From Caldisericota bacterium (lineage in GTDB: Bacteria; Caldisericota; Caldisericia; Cryosericales; Cryosericaceae): a stretch of 5,258 bases of DNA. Made by a program: the position numbers and the translations under genes. The notes below the pieces were generated by a model, which was given only the letters and a program-made list of their open reading frames with translations, ran no database searches and was not told where the DNA came from. Shown in pieces: positions 1-4,566 of this stretch. Within the stretch, counting starts at the first letter, position 1. Each line of letters starts with the position of its first letter. The DNA is taken from positions 1-5,258 of the forward strand of contig JAPLGK010000108.1 of assembly GCA_026390195.1 (NCBI GenBank), written 5' to 3'.

Positions 1-357
1 CAGGCGAAGCTGACCGGCGGGTACCGCCTGCCCGCGCGCCACGTGATCCATACGGTCGGCCCGGTGTGGCACGGTGGCACCAGGGGTGAAGAAGAGGTGC
101 TGACTAGCACGTACCGATCATGCCTCGAGCTGGCCGAACAGCATGAGCTGAGGACTGTCGCCTTCCCTGCCATCAGCACCGGGGCTTACGGCTATCCCCT
201 GGAGCAGGCGACGCGCGTCGCCCTGTGGACCATCCTCGCGTGGTTGGACGAACACCTCCTGCCCGACCACGTCACCTGCGTTTGCCACGACCGGACGACC
301 CTGGCAACGTACGAAGCCGTCCTCGCCTCGCTGCTCAAGCACGGACAAAACGCTTGA
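1..357 (+). CDS. Macrodomain protein, 3' part (ADP-ribose / O-acetyl-ADP-ribose hydrolase type)
   Basis: The reading frame is open from base 1 and ends at TGA 355-357, giving 118 visible residues. The 5' end lies outside the window; whole macrodomain proteins of this type have roughly 170 residues, so about one third is missing. An internal GTG at 43 is not the true start, because the frame upstream already reads as macrodomain sequence (LTGGYRLPARHVIHTVGPVW). Two family hallmarks are visible: the VIHTVGPVW strand (residues 15-23) and the phosphate-binding loop AFPAISTGAYGYP (residues 55-67), which cradles the ADP-ribose diphosphate. Proteins of this YmdB/MacroD-like group bind ADP-ribose and often remove it from proteins or deacetylate O-acetyl-ADP-ribose in the cytoplasm. 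The catalytic segment nearer the N-terminus is not visible, so activity cannot be judged. It is separated from the next operon by about 130 bases and is probably an independent transcription unit. Confidence 0.93.
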   Translation, partial: QAKLTGGYRLPARHVIHTVGPVWHGGTRGEEEVLTSTYRSCLELAEQHELRTVAFPAISTGAYGYPLEQATRVALWTILAWLDEHLLPDHVTCVCHDRTTLATYEAVLASLLKHGQNA

Positions 358-367
358 CGACAACGTC

Positions 368-384
368 GGTCAGGGACGCTGACC
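368..384 (+). terminator. Possible weak terminator hairpin after the macrodomain gene
   Basis: GGTCAG (368-373) and CTGACC (379-384) form a perfect 6-bp stem with a 5-nt loop, starting 10 nt after the macrodomain stop codon. The sequence that follows (CCATGTGTTCGTCC) has no clear T tract, so this is a weak or Rho-assisted candidate at best. Confidence 0.3.
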
Positions 385-399
385 CCATGTGTTCGTCCC

Positions 400-425
400 G
401 ACTTGTCAAGACTTCGTATTGACTT
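400..425 (+). repeat. Three GACTT direct repeats, helically spaced, upstream of the operon promoter
   Basis: GACTT occurs at 400-404, 410-414 and 421-425, so the starts are 10 and 11 bases apart, about one helical turn each. The array ends 6 bases before the putative -35 box at 432. The first two copies also bracket a short inverted repeat, CTTG-T-CAAG (402-410). The arrangement resembles a multi-site activator or repressor operator, but no regulator is encoded nearby and the unit is short, so chance is possible. Confidence 0.3.
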
Positions 426-431
426 CTCCTA

Positions 432-460
432 TTGCGCACAGGGCGAGAGCGCGGTATCAT
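432..460 (+). promoter_or_regulatory. Putative promoter of the TlpA-CXXC peptide-polyferredoxin operon
   Basis: TTGCGC (432-437) and TATCAT (455-460) are separated by exactly 17 bases. The -10 box matches TATAAT at 5 of 6 positions; the -35 box keeps only the TTG. Transcription would start near 467, leaving a short leader before the GTG at 488. The same hexamer TTGCGC serves as the candidate -35 box of the flavodoxin operon. Confidence 0.4.
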
Positions 461-487
461 GGTCGCGACATCCCAGTGAGGTGAGCG

Positions 488-1102
488 GTGAACACGACGC
501 GCATGCACAGAAACGGAACCAGCAAACTGACACTCCTGATCGCGGTCCTGGTGGTCATCCTCGTCGCTGTCATCGTCGCCACGGCTCTGCAGGATGCCAG
601 GCGGACAACACCCGGCACGGGTACGACGACCCGGCCCAGCACGCTGGGCACCGGATACGTGGTGCGGCCCTTCAGCGCGAGTGACCTGAACGGACGTATC
701 GTCGACAACAGCTTCTTCGCGAACCAGCGCCTCACCATGGTCAATGTCTGGGGGACCTTCTGCGGCCCCTGCATCCGCGAGATGCCCGACCTGGCACAGC
801 TGCCCGGTGAGTTCCCTTCCACGGATTTTGCCATCCTGGGGATCATCGCCGACACGCCGGATGCGGCGAACGAGGCTACAGCGCGCCAGCTGACCGGCTC
901 GACGGGCGTCACCTACACCAACGTCATCCCGGACCGCTCCATCGCGACCGAGATGTTGGCCGACGTCAGTGTCGTCCCCACGACCTTCTTCGTGGACCGC
1001 ACAGGGACCGTCGTGGGCGAGGTGTTGACCGGATCACGCACCAAGGCCCAGTGGATGAGTGTCATCCAGGGCGTGCTGGCAAACCTTCCCGCCGGGTCGT
1101 AG
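488..1102 (+). CDS. Membrane-anchored TlpA-like thiol-disulfide oxidoreductase
   Basis: The 204-residue product has a short positively charged N-terminus, one hydrophobic segment (about residues 14-34) that should act as an uncleaved membrane anchor, a Thr/Gly/Pro-rich linker (about 38-55), and a thioredoxin-fold domain outside the membrane. The active site is WGTFCGPC with cysteines at 92 and 95, and the usual cis-proline is Pro164 (VVPTTFFVD). This is the TlpA/ResA/AhpC-TSA-like group, which usually reduces disulfides on exported proteins or feeds reductants to them. The GTG start is favoured because GAGGTGA (478-484) is a good ribosome site just ahead of it; ATG at 503 is a poorer alternative, lying 18 nt from that site. 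It is the first gene of an operon and ends 4 nt before the CXXC peptide. Its neighbours suggest that it receives electrons from the membrane polyferredoxin; that link is inferred. The cognate substrate is unknown. Confidence 0.9.
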   Translation: MNTTRMHRNGTSKLTLLIAVLVVILVAVIVATALQDARRTTPGTGTTTRPSTLGTGYVVRPFSASDLNGRIVDNSFFANQRLTMVNVWGTFCGPCIREMPDLAQLPGEFPSTDFAILGIIADTPDAANEATARQLTGSTGVTYTNVIPDRSIATEMLADVSVVPTTFFVDRTGTVVGEVLTGSRTKAQWMSVIQGVLANLPAGS

Positions 1103-1106
1103 CACA

Positions 1107-1250
1107 GTGAGCACAAGGGTCAGGGTCCTGCAGGTCTTCCTCCTCGTCCTCGCCACCCTCGGCATCGTCGCTGGTGCCATGAACGGCGAGGTCCGCACGG
1201 TGATCACCAAGGCCATCAATGTCTGTCTGCAGTGCATCGGCATCGGGTAG
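1107..1250 (+). CDS. Small CXXC membrane peptide, CD1871A family
   Basis: This 47-residue protein starts at GTG 1107, 4 nt after the TlpA-like gene, and stops 4 nt before the polyferredoxin start, so the three genes are probably translationally coupled. Residues 5-24 form one hydrophobic helix (VRVLQVFLLVLATLGIVAGA). It is followed by the short segment MNGEVRTVITKAIN and the C-terminal motif CLQCIGIG with cysteines at 40 and 43. This design (one helix, a GEV..V..KAI.ICL.CIGIG tail) matches the family named after Clostridioides difficile CD1871A, which is often encoded beside 4Fe-4S membrane proteins. Its biochemical role is not established. The vicinal cysteines at the membrane edge could relay thiol/disulfide electrons between polyferredoxin and thioredoxin or bind a metal centre; both are inference. 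The ribosome site is weak. A longer in-frame GTG/ATG start would lie inside the TlpA-like gene and is unlikely. Confidence 0.82.
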   Translation: MSTRVRVLQVFLLVLATLGIVAGAMNGEVRTVITKAINVCLQCIGIG

Positions 1251-1254
1251 GCGC

Positions 1255-2109
1255 ATGACTTTGCGCAGGACTGCGTTCCAGGGTGTCACCGGTATCCTCC
1301 AGAACTCATGGTTCACTGGGTTCCTTCGTGGCCGCATCTGGCGCGGTTCCAGCAAGGCCGTCTGTATCCCAGGGCTCAACTGCTACTCTTGTCCGGGTGC
1401 CTGGGGTTCGTGCCCCATCGGCTCACTGCAGGCGGTCTTCAACCGCGCCAGCGACCGCATCTCGATGTACGTTGCCGGGCTCATCGGGCTCCTCGGCATC
1501 GTGCTGGGACGTCTGGTGTGTGGCTGGCTGTGCCCGTTCGGCCTAATCCAGGAACTGCTGTACCGCATCCGTTCGCGCAAGGTACGTATCGGCCCGACAC
1601 GGCTTCGATTCCTCAAGTACGCCGTGCTTGCCGTTCTGGTCATTCTGATGCCCCTGCTGGTTCGCGACCGGTTTGGCGTCGGCGACCCATGGTTCTGCAA
1701 GCTGGTATGCCCTGCAGGGACGCTGGAAGCTGCCCTGCCCCTGTTGGCTCTGAACGCATCCCTGCGCGGTGCTGCAGGATGGCTGTTTGTCTGGAAGGCA
1801 AGTCTTCTTGTCGCGACATTGGCTGCGTCGGTCGTCATGTACCGCCCCTTCTGCCGCTTCGTCTGCCCACTGGGTGCCATCTATGGGCTGTTCAACCGCG
1901 TCAGCTTTGTGCAGCTGACGTTGAACGAGGATACTTGCACGCACTGTGGCGCGTGCGTGGCCGTCTGCAGGATGGCCGTCGATCCGTCACATGACCCAGC
2001 CAGCGCCGAGTGCATCCGCTGCAGTGACTGCGTCGCCGTCTGCCCGGTGCACGCCCTGTCCCTGGGGCTGCCGTCCGCTCAGCGGAAGCAGCGGACCGTC
2101 ATCGACTGA
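1255..2109 (+). CDS. Membrane polyferredoxin, NapH/CcoG-like 4Fe-4S protein
   Basis: From ATG 1255 the product has 284 residues. An upstream in-frame ATG at 1219 would overlap the CXXC peptide; 1255 fits the 4-nt operon spacing, with GGGTAGG just ahead. Cysteine motifs, in order, are a cluster near the N-terminus (C37, C43, C46, C53), CGWLCP (C89, C93), CKLVCP (C148, C152), CRFVCP (C200, C204), and two C-terminal ferredoxin motifs CTHCGACVAVC (228-238) and CIRCSDCVAVCP (253-264). Hydrophobic segments near 72-92, 119-137 and 178-196 should span the membrane. The repeated CxxxCP elements after helices are the hallmark of the NapH/NosR/CcoG group, which passes electrons between quinol, ferredoxin or flavin centres and exported reductases. 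The last two clusters probably lie on the cytoplasmic face. The extra N-terminal four-cysteine cluster is less usual. Placement with TlpA-like and CXXC proteins suggests transmembrane delivery of electrons to an extracytoplasmic thiol, an inference. Confidence 0.9.
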   Translation: MTLRRTAFQGVTGILQNSWFTGFLRGRIWRGSSKAVCIPGLNCYSCPGAWGSCPIGSLQAVFNRASDRISMYVAGLIGLLGIVLGRLVCGWLCPFGLIQELLYRIRSRKVRIGPTRLRFLKYAVLAVLVILMPLLVRDRFGVGDPWFCKLVCPAGTLEAALPLLALNASLRGAAGWLFVWKASLLVATLAASVVMYRPFCRFVCPLGAIYGLFNRVSFVQLTLNEDTCTHCGACVAVCRMAVDPSHDPASAECIRCSDCVAVCPVHALSLGLPSAQRKQRTVID

Positions 2110-2111
2110 GC

Positions 2112-2133
2112 CGGCTCACCTGTCCCGGTGCCG
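2112..2133. terminator. Possible bidirectional terminator between convergent genes
   Basis: The 24 bases between the polyferredoxin stop and the stop codon of the minus-strand aminotransferase-like gene contain CACC (2117-2120) pairing with GGTG (2127-2130), extended by CGG (2112-2114) with CCG (2131-2133) across a two-base bulge. The loop is TGTCCC. There is no T tract on either side, so it may only weakly separate the converging transcripts. Confidence 0.3.
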
Positions 2134-3240
2134 TCACGTCTGCGGCTGCAGTACCTCCACGGCGTGCCAGAAGTGCTGGAGGTCGTCAGGGTTGGTGTCA
2201 CCCGCATGCGCAACGATCAGGCCCGTGGGCCCCATGCCCACGTCGATGCCGCGCCGCTCCAGCGCTGCGTGCAGGGCCTGGACGTCCACCCCCACAGCCT
2301 GCCTCAGAGCCGTCAGTGTCGCGGCCTCGTGTCCGGGCGAAGCGACCACGGCGAACCCGTGGGCCACAGCCTCCTTCCGGAAGCCCCGGGCGACCCCGTC
2401 ACACCGCGCAAACCGCGCCGACAAGCCCTCGTCGCAGATGCGGCGCAGGGCGAAACGTAGCGCAAAGACGAGACTCGGGGGCACCTCGTCGCCCGTCGGT
2501 GAGGACCACCGGGACAGTTCGATGTAGAGTGGCGCGGCTGCGTCATGCCGCACCTTGCGCCCGCGCAGGCGGCCGCTCACCGCTGCCAGCACGAGTCCCG
2601 AGCACCCGCCCAGCGTTGAGGCGCTGTCCGTGAACACGATGTCGGCGTGCCAGTCATCCATACGCTGGGGCATGCAGCCGGTCGCCCATGTCCCGTCCAC
2701 GACCAACAGCGTCTCCGGCGCGACCTCACGGGCGACCGCCGCATACTCGTCGATCGGGGCGACGACGCCGCTGTCAGCGTCCACGTGGGACACGACAATC
2801 GTGGACGGGTGTGTCTCGGCCAAGCGCGCACGCAGGAGCTGCAGGTCGATGCTGCCGCCTTCCTGCGCCTGCACGACGTCGACGACGCGCCCACGGCGCG
2901 ACACCACGTGGGCGATCCGGTCGCATTGCGGGCCGTGCCCCAGGACAAGGACGACGGCACCCGGAGGTGACGCTGCGACGACCGCGACCTCCATGCCCAG
3001 GGATGCTGCTCCAGGAACGACGACGATGCCGGCCTGCTCGGTCCCGAACAGAGGCATCAGTCCGTCGCGACACTCGGCATCTGCACGCTCCACCTCGCTC
3101 CAGCTCTCGAACGACGTAGCGGACGCCCTCAGGACGGCGTCGGCAGTGCGTGCCCGTCCCGGGACCAGCAGGAGGCGCCTGCCCGGCATGTCCAGCTCGT
3201 CCCGCACGATGGAAGATACCCGTCCCTGCCCTTCTGTCAT
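2134..3240 (-). CDS. Class V aminotransferase-like protein lacking the PLP lysine (probable pseudoenzyme)
   Basis: The 368-residue product has normal length and order of motifs for the serine-pyruvate / alanine-glyoxylate aminotransferase group: the N-terminal LLLVPG (23-28), GMEVAVVAA (82-90), HVDADSGVVAPID (152-164), the aspartate that contacts the PLP ring nitrogen in VVDGTWATG (D182), and a C-terminal domain. The segment where the family has TGSQK-AL-xxPPGL reads TDSASTLGGCSGL (204-216) without gaps, placing Ser208 where the Schiff-base lysine belongs. Further contacts also seem lost: the phosphate loop reads GAAS (77-80), the ring-stacking Trp position is Gln105, and the carboxylate-binding arginine position is Ile342. 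It therefore probably does not transaminate; it may be a binding, scaffold or regulatory protein, or use PLP differently. The frame is intact and GC-rich like its neighbours, so it is not decaying. ATG 3240 is preceded by GGAGG with 6-nt spacing. A short interrupted frame ends 16 nt upstream. Confidence 0.85.
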   Translation of the reverse strand: MTEGQGRVSSIVRDELDMPGRRLLLVPGRARTADAVLRASATSFESWSEVERADAECRDGLMPLFGTEQAGIVVVPGAASLGMEVAVVAASPPGAVVLVLGHGPQCDRIAHVVSRRGRVVDVVQAQEGGSIDLQLLRARLAETHPSTIVVSHVDADSGVVAPIDEYAAVAREVAPETLLVVDGTWATGCMPQRMDDWHADIVFTDSASTLGGCSGLVLAAVSGRLRGRKVRHDAAAPLYIELSRWSSPTGDEVPPSLVFALRFALRRICDEGLSARFARCDGVARGFRKEAVAHGFAVVASPGHEAATLTALRQAVGVDVQALHAALERRGIDVGMGPTGLIVAHAGDTNPDDLQHFWHAVEVLQPQT

Positions 3241-3256
3241 GATTGTCCTCCCTGTG

Positions 3257-3442
3257 TCAGTGTACTATCTCGCATCCCGCCCTCGCTGTGACGACGTCCG
3301 GAAGCACTTCCTCGGCGTCCCGGAGCTGAGGGATGAAGAACCGGGCCACTGCCGTGGTTGTCCCCAGCACGTCGAAGAGGACGAACATCACGGCCATGCC
3401 CGCCACGATTCATCCAATCAGTATCATACACGTGAACACCAT
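3257..3442 (-). pseudogene. TGA-interrupted small membrane-protein frame upstream of the aminotransferase-like gene
   Basis: On the minus strand, ATG 3442 opens a 62-codon frame with an in-frame TGA at codon 11 (3410-3412) and a final TGA at 3257-3259. The pieces read MVFTCMILIG and, after the stop, a hydrophobic stretch (IVAGMAVMFVLFDVLG) followed by TTTAVARFFIPQLRDAEE and a polar tail. After the stop, 41 of 50 codons end in G or C, as expected for coding sequence here. A tryptophan codon mutated to TGA would restore one helix running across the gap, so a small membrane-protein gene broken by one change is the simplest reading. Alternatives: a functional small protein of about 48 residues starting at GTG 3406, which has only a poor ribosome site, or no protein at all. 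Its stop lies 16 nt before the aminotransferase-like start, like an operon partner. No family was recognised. Confidence 0.35.
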
Positions 3443-3475
3443 GGCGGCAACACTGGGGCTCTGCGAGGTGACTTC

Positions 3476-3503
3476 TTGCGCGTGGCTGGCGCGGCCCTAT
3501 AAT
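3476..3503 (+). promoter_or_regulatory. Promoter of the flavodoxin operon (perfect TATAAT)
   Basis: TATAAT at 3498-3503 is a perfect -10 box in an otherwise GC-rich region, with TTGCGC (3476-3481) 16 bases upstream as the -35 box. Transcription would start near 3510, giving a leader of about 54 nt. The element GACTTCT (3470-3476) directly abuts the -35 box, as a matching GACTTCT does near the promoter of the other operon. On the opposite strand the same AT-rich core reads CATAAT (3507-3502), so it could also serve a divergent promoter toward the minus-strand genes, although no good -35 box is visible there. Confidence 0.6.
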
Positions 3504-3519
3504 TATGCCAGAAGCACCG

Positions 3520-3551
3520 TACTCGAGAGAGAGACTCCACACTATCGAGTA
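3520..3551 (+). promoter_or_regulatory. Inverted repeat in the leader of the flavodoxin operon
   Basis: TACTCGA (3520-3526) and TCGAGTA (3545-3551) are perfect 7-base inverted repeats separated by 18 purine-rich bases. They lie between the predicted transcription start and the ribosome site AGGGGG (3554-3559), which begins 3 bases after the right arm. This could be an operator for a dimeric regulator or a leader stem-loop that tunes access to the ribosome site. The 18-base spacer suits neither reading especially well. Confidence 0.35.
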
Positions 3552-3563
3552 TGAGGGGGTTTC

Positions 3564-4076
3564 ATGCAGACGCTGATCGTGTACTACAGCAGAAGTGGAT
3601 CGACGAGGACCATGGCCATTGCATTGGCTCATGGCGTCGGGGGGACCCTGCGCGAACTCGTCGACGCAAACGCTCGGACGAACCTGCTTACGGCCGCCAT
3701 GGCTGCACTGTTCCGAAGGCCCGCCCGCCTGTTCAACCCCGACTATGACGTCTCGGGCTACGACACCGTCGTGATCATGACCCCTATCTGGGTCGGCAAC
3801 CCTACCCCGGCGGCCAACACGTTCCTGCGGACGGTCAACCTGACCGGCAAGAAGGTCTTGATTGTGGCGCTCGGCGAGAGCGGTGAAAACCTTGCGACCT
3901 CGAGCCGCCTGGAGCAGATGGCCCGGGCACGAGGCGGCCAGGTCCTCGGCGTCCATCACATCCACGGCCTCAACTCCTCCGGAAAGGCGGGCCCTTCAGC
4001 CACAGCCGAGGAACTGCAGAGAGTGGGGGAACATCTGGCCGACCTGCTGCGTGAGCCTCAGGACCATGAAGTCTGA
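3564..4076 (+). CDS. Flavodoxin-like protein A
   Basis: The 170-residue product has the flavodoxin fold pattern: strand 1 TLIVYYS, then the FMN phosphate loop SRSGST (residues 9-14), a helix and GGTLRELVD (26-34), strand VVIMTP followed by PIWVGNPTP (74-82) as the flavin-ring loop, and VLIVAL (98-103) with a GESGEN loop. Length fits short-chain flavodoxins, which carry one FMN and shuttle one or two electrons between cytoplasmic partners. There is no signal or membrane segment. ATG 3564 is preceded by AGGGGG with 4-nt spacing. It is the first gene after the strong promoter and is followed, after 86 nt with a stable hairpin, by the FMN-binding protein. It is a paralogue of the protein at 4567, with which it shares YYSR.GST, GGTLRELVD and the TP.W.GNP.PA loop. 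A quinone-reductase-like role is a less likely alternative. The partner is unknown. Confidence 0.88.
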   Translation: MQTLIVYYSRSGSTRTMAIALAHGVGGTLRELVDANARTNLLTAAMAALFRRPARLFNPDYDVSGYDTVVIMTPIWVGNPTPAANTFLRTVNLTGKKVLIVALGESGENLATSSRLEQMARARGGQVLGVHHIHGLNSSGKAGPSATAEELQRVGEHLADLLREPQDHEV

Positions 4077-4110
4077 CCGACCATCGATGATGTCCACGCC
4101 GAGAGACTCT

Positions 4111-4146
4111 GTCGCCGCCGCGCCCCCACGGCGTCCGCGGCGCGAC
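4111..4146 (+). other. Stable intercistronic RNA hairpin
   Basis: GTCGC (4111-4115) plus GCCGCG (4117-4122) pair with CGCGGC (4136-4141) plus GCGAC (4142-4146), giving an 11-bp GC-rich stem with one bulged C and a 13-nt loop. It lies between flavodoxin-like gene A and the FMN-binding gene and ends 4 nt before the AGGAGG ribosome site. It has no T tract, so it is more likely to stabilise or process the mRNA, or modulate translation of the next gene, than to terminate transcription. Confidence 0.4.
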
Positions 4147-4162
4147 TAAGAGGAGGAACCAC

Positions 4163-4558
4163 ATGTCTGCAGGAAAGCACTTGTTGCGCGGTCTCGTCAT
4201 CGTCAGCGTCATCATCGTTCTGCTGGTCGTCATGGCCTGGGCGCTGTACACTCCCGCCCTGAACCGGGCTGCAGATGCCATCGTGCTGCACTCGCCAACC
4301 ATCTCGTACCGTTACCTTGGCACCTACGAGGGAAGCGCCGCCTGTCTCCACGTCGTCGCGCGCGTCCGGGTGACAGTGAGCAGCACGGGCGTCTCGTCGG
4401 TTGAACTGCTCCAGCGGCCGTTTGGGAATATGGACCTGCTCGTCGACCGAATCATCAAGGCGGGCGGCGTGCCGGTGGACGTCATCAGCGGAGCCACGGT
4501 CAGCAGCAAGGTCGTGATGAAAGCCGTCGACGATGCCCTCATGAAGCAGCGCCCATGA
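4163..4558 (+). CDS. Membrane-anchored FMN-binding domain protein with flavinylation motif
   Basis: The 131-residue protein starts at ATG 4163 with a near-ideal ribosome site (AGGAGG at 4151-4156, 6-nt spacing). Residues 9-30 form one hydrophobic segment after a short basic N-terminus, so the rest should face outside the cytoplasm. The C-terminal part follows the FMN_bind pattern of RnfG/NqrC-type proteins: YLGTYEGSA (51-59), VRVTVSSTGVSSVELL (68-83), IIKAGG, and DVISGATVSSK (106-116). The last fits the consensus D-x-x-[ST]-G-A-T at which ApbE-type transferases attach FMN through a phosphoester to the threonine, here Thr112. No apbE gene is present in the window. A single small anchored flavin domain of this kind typically relays electrons between membrane and extracytoplasmic redox proteins. 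The following flavodoxin-like gene starts 8 nt after its stop, so co-translation is likely. Confidence 0.88.
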   Translation: MSAGKHLLRGLVIVSVIIVLLVVMAWALYTPALNRAADAIVLHSPTISYRYLGTYEGSAACLHVVARVRVTVSSTGVSSVELLQRPFGNMDLLVDRIIKAGGVPVDVISGATVSSKVVMKAVDDALMKQRP

Positions 4559-4566
4559 CGTGAGCA

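Noticed and set aside
1219..1254. Upstream ATG giving a 296-residue polyferredoxin
   Set aside because: It lies inside the CXXC peptide gene; ATG 1255 gives the usual tight operon spacing and a plausible N-terminus.
3386..3412. TGA followed by a small stem, as a possible selenocysteine insertion site
   Set aside because: The stem includes two G-T pairs and begins directly after the TGA, the residue would sit inside a membrane helix, and no selenoprotein family resembles the product; a broken gene is simpler. It is mentioned only as an aside in the finding on this frame.
2555..3502. 315-codon + strand open frame opposite the aminotransferase-like gene
   Set aside because: The translation is Ser/Thr/Arg/Pro-rich shadow sequence, whereas the minus strand gives a coherent fold with ordered family motifs and a good ribosome site.
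3333..3554. 73-codon + strand frame in the 3241-3563 intergenic region
   Set aside because: It runs through the promoter and leader of the flavodoxin operon, lacks a properly spaced ribosome site, and shows no family resemblance.
3237..3965. 242-codon minus-strand open frame across the intergenic region and the start of flavodoxin-like gene A
   Set aside because: It is antisense to a clear flavodoxin-like gene and its promoter, its product is low-complexity and Arg/Gly/His-rich with no recognisable motif, and it is open only because of high GC content.
4087..4149. 20-codon frame (ATG to TAA) between flavodoxin-like gene A and the FMN protein
   Set aside because: It has no ribosome site and its Pro/Arg/Ala-rich tail coincides with the GC-rich hairpin, so a peptide is unlikely.
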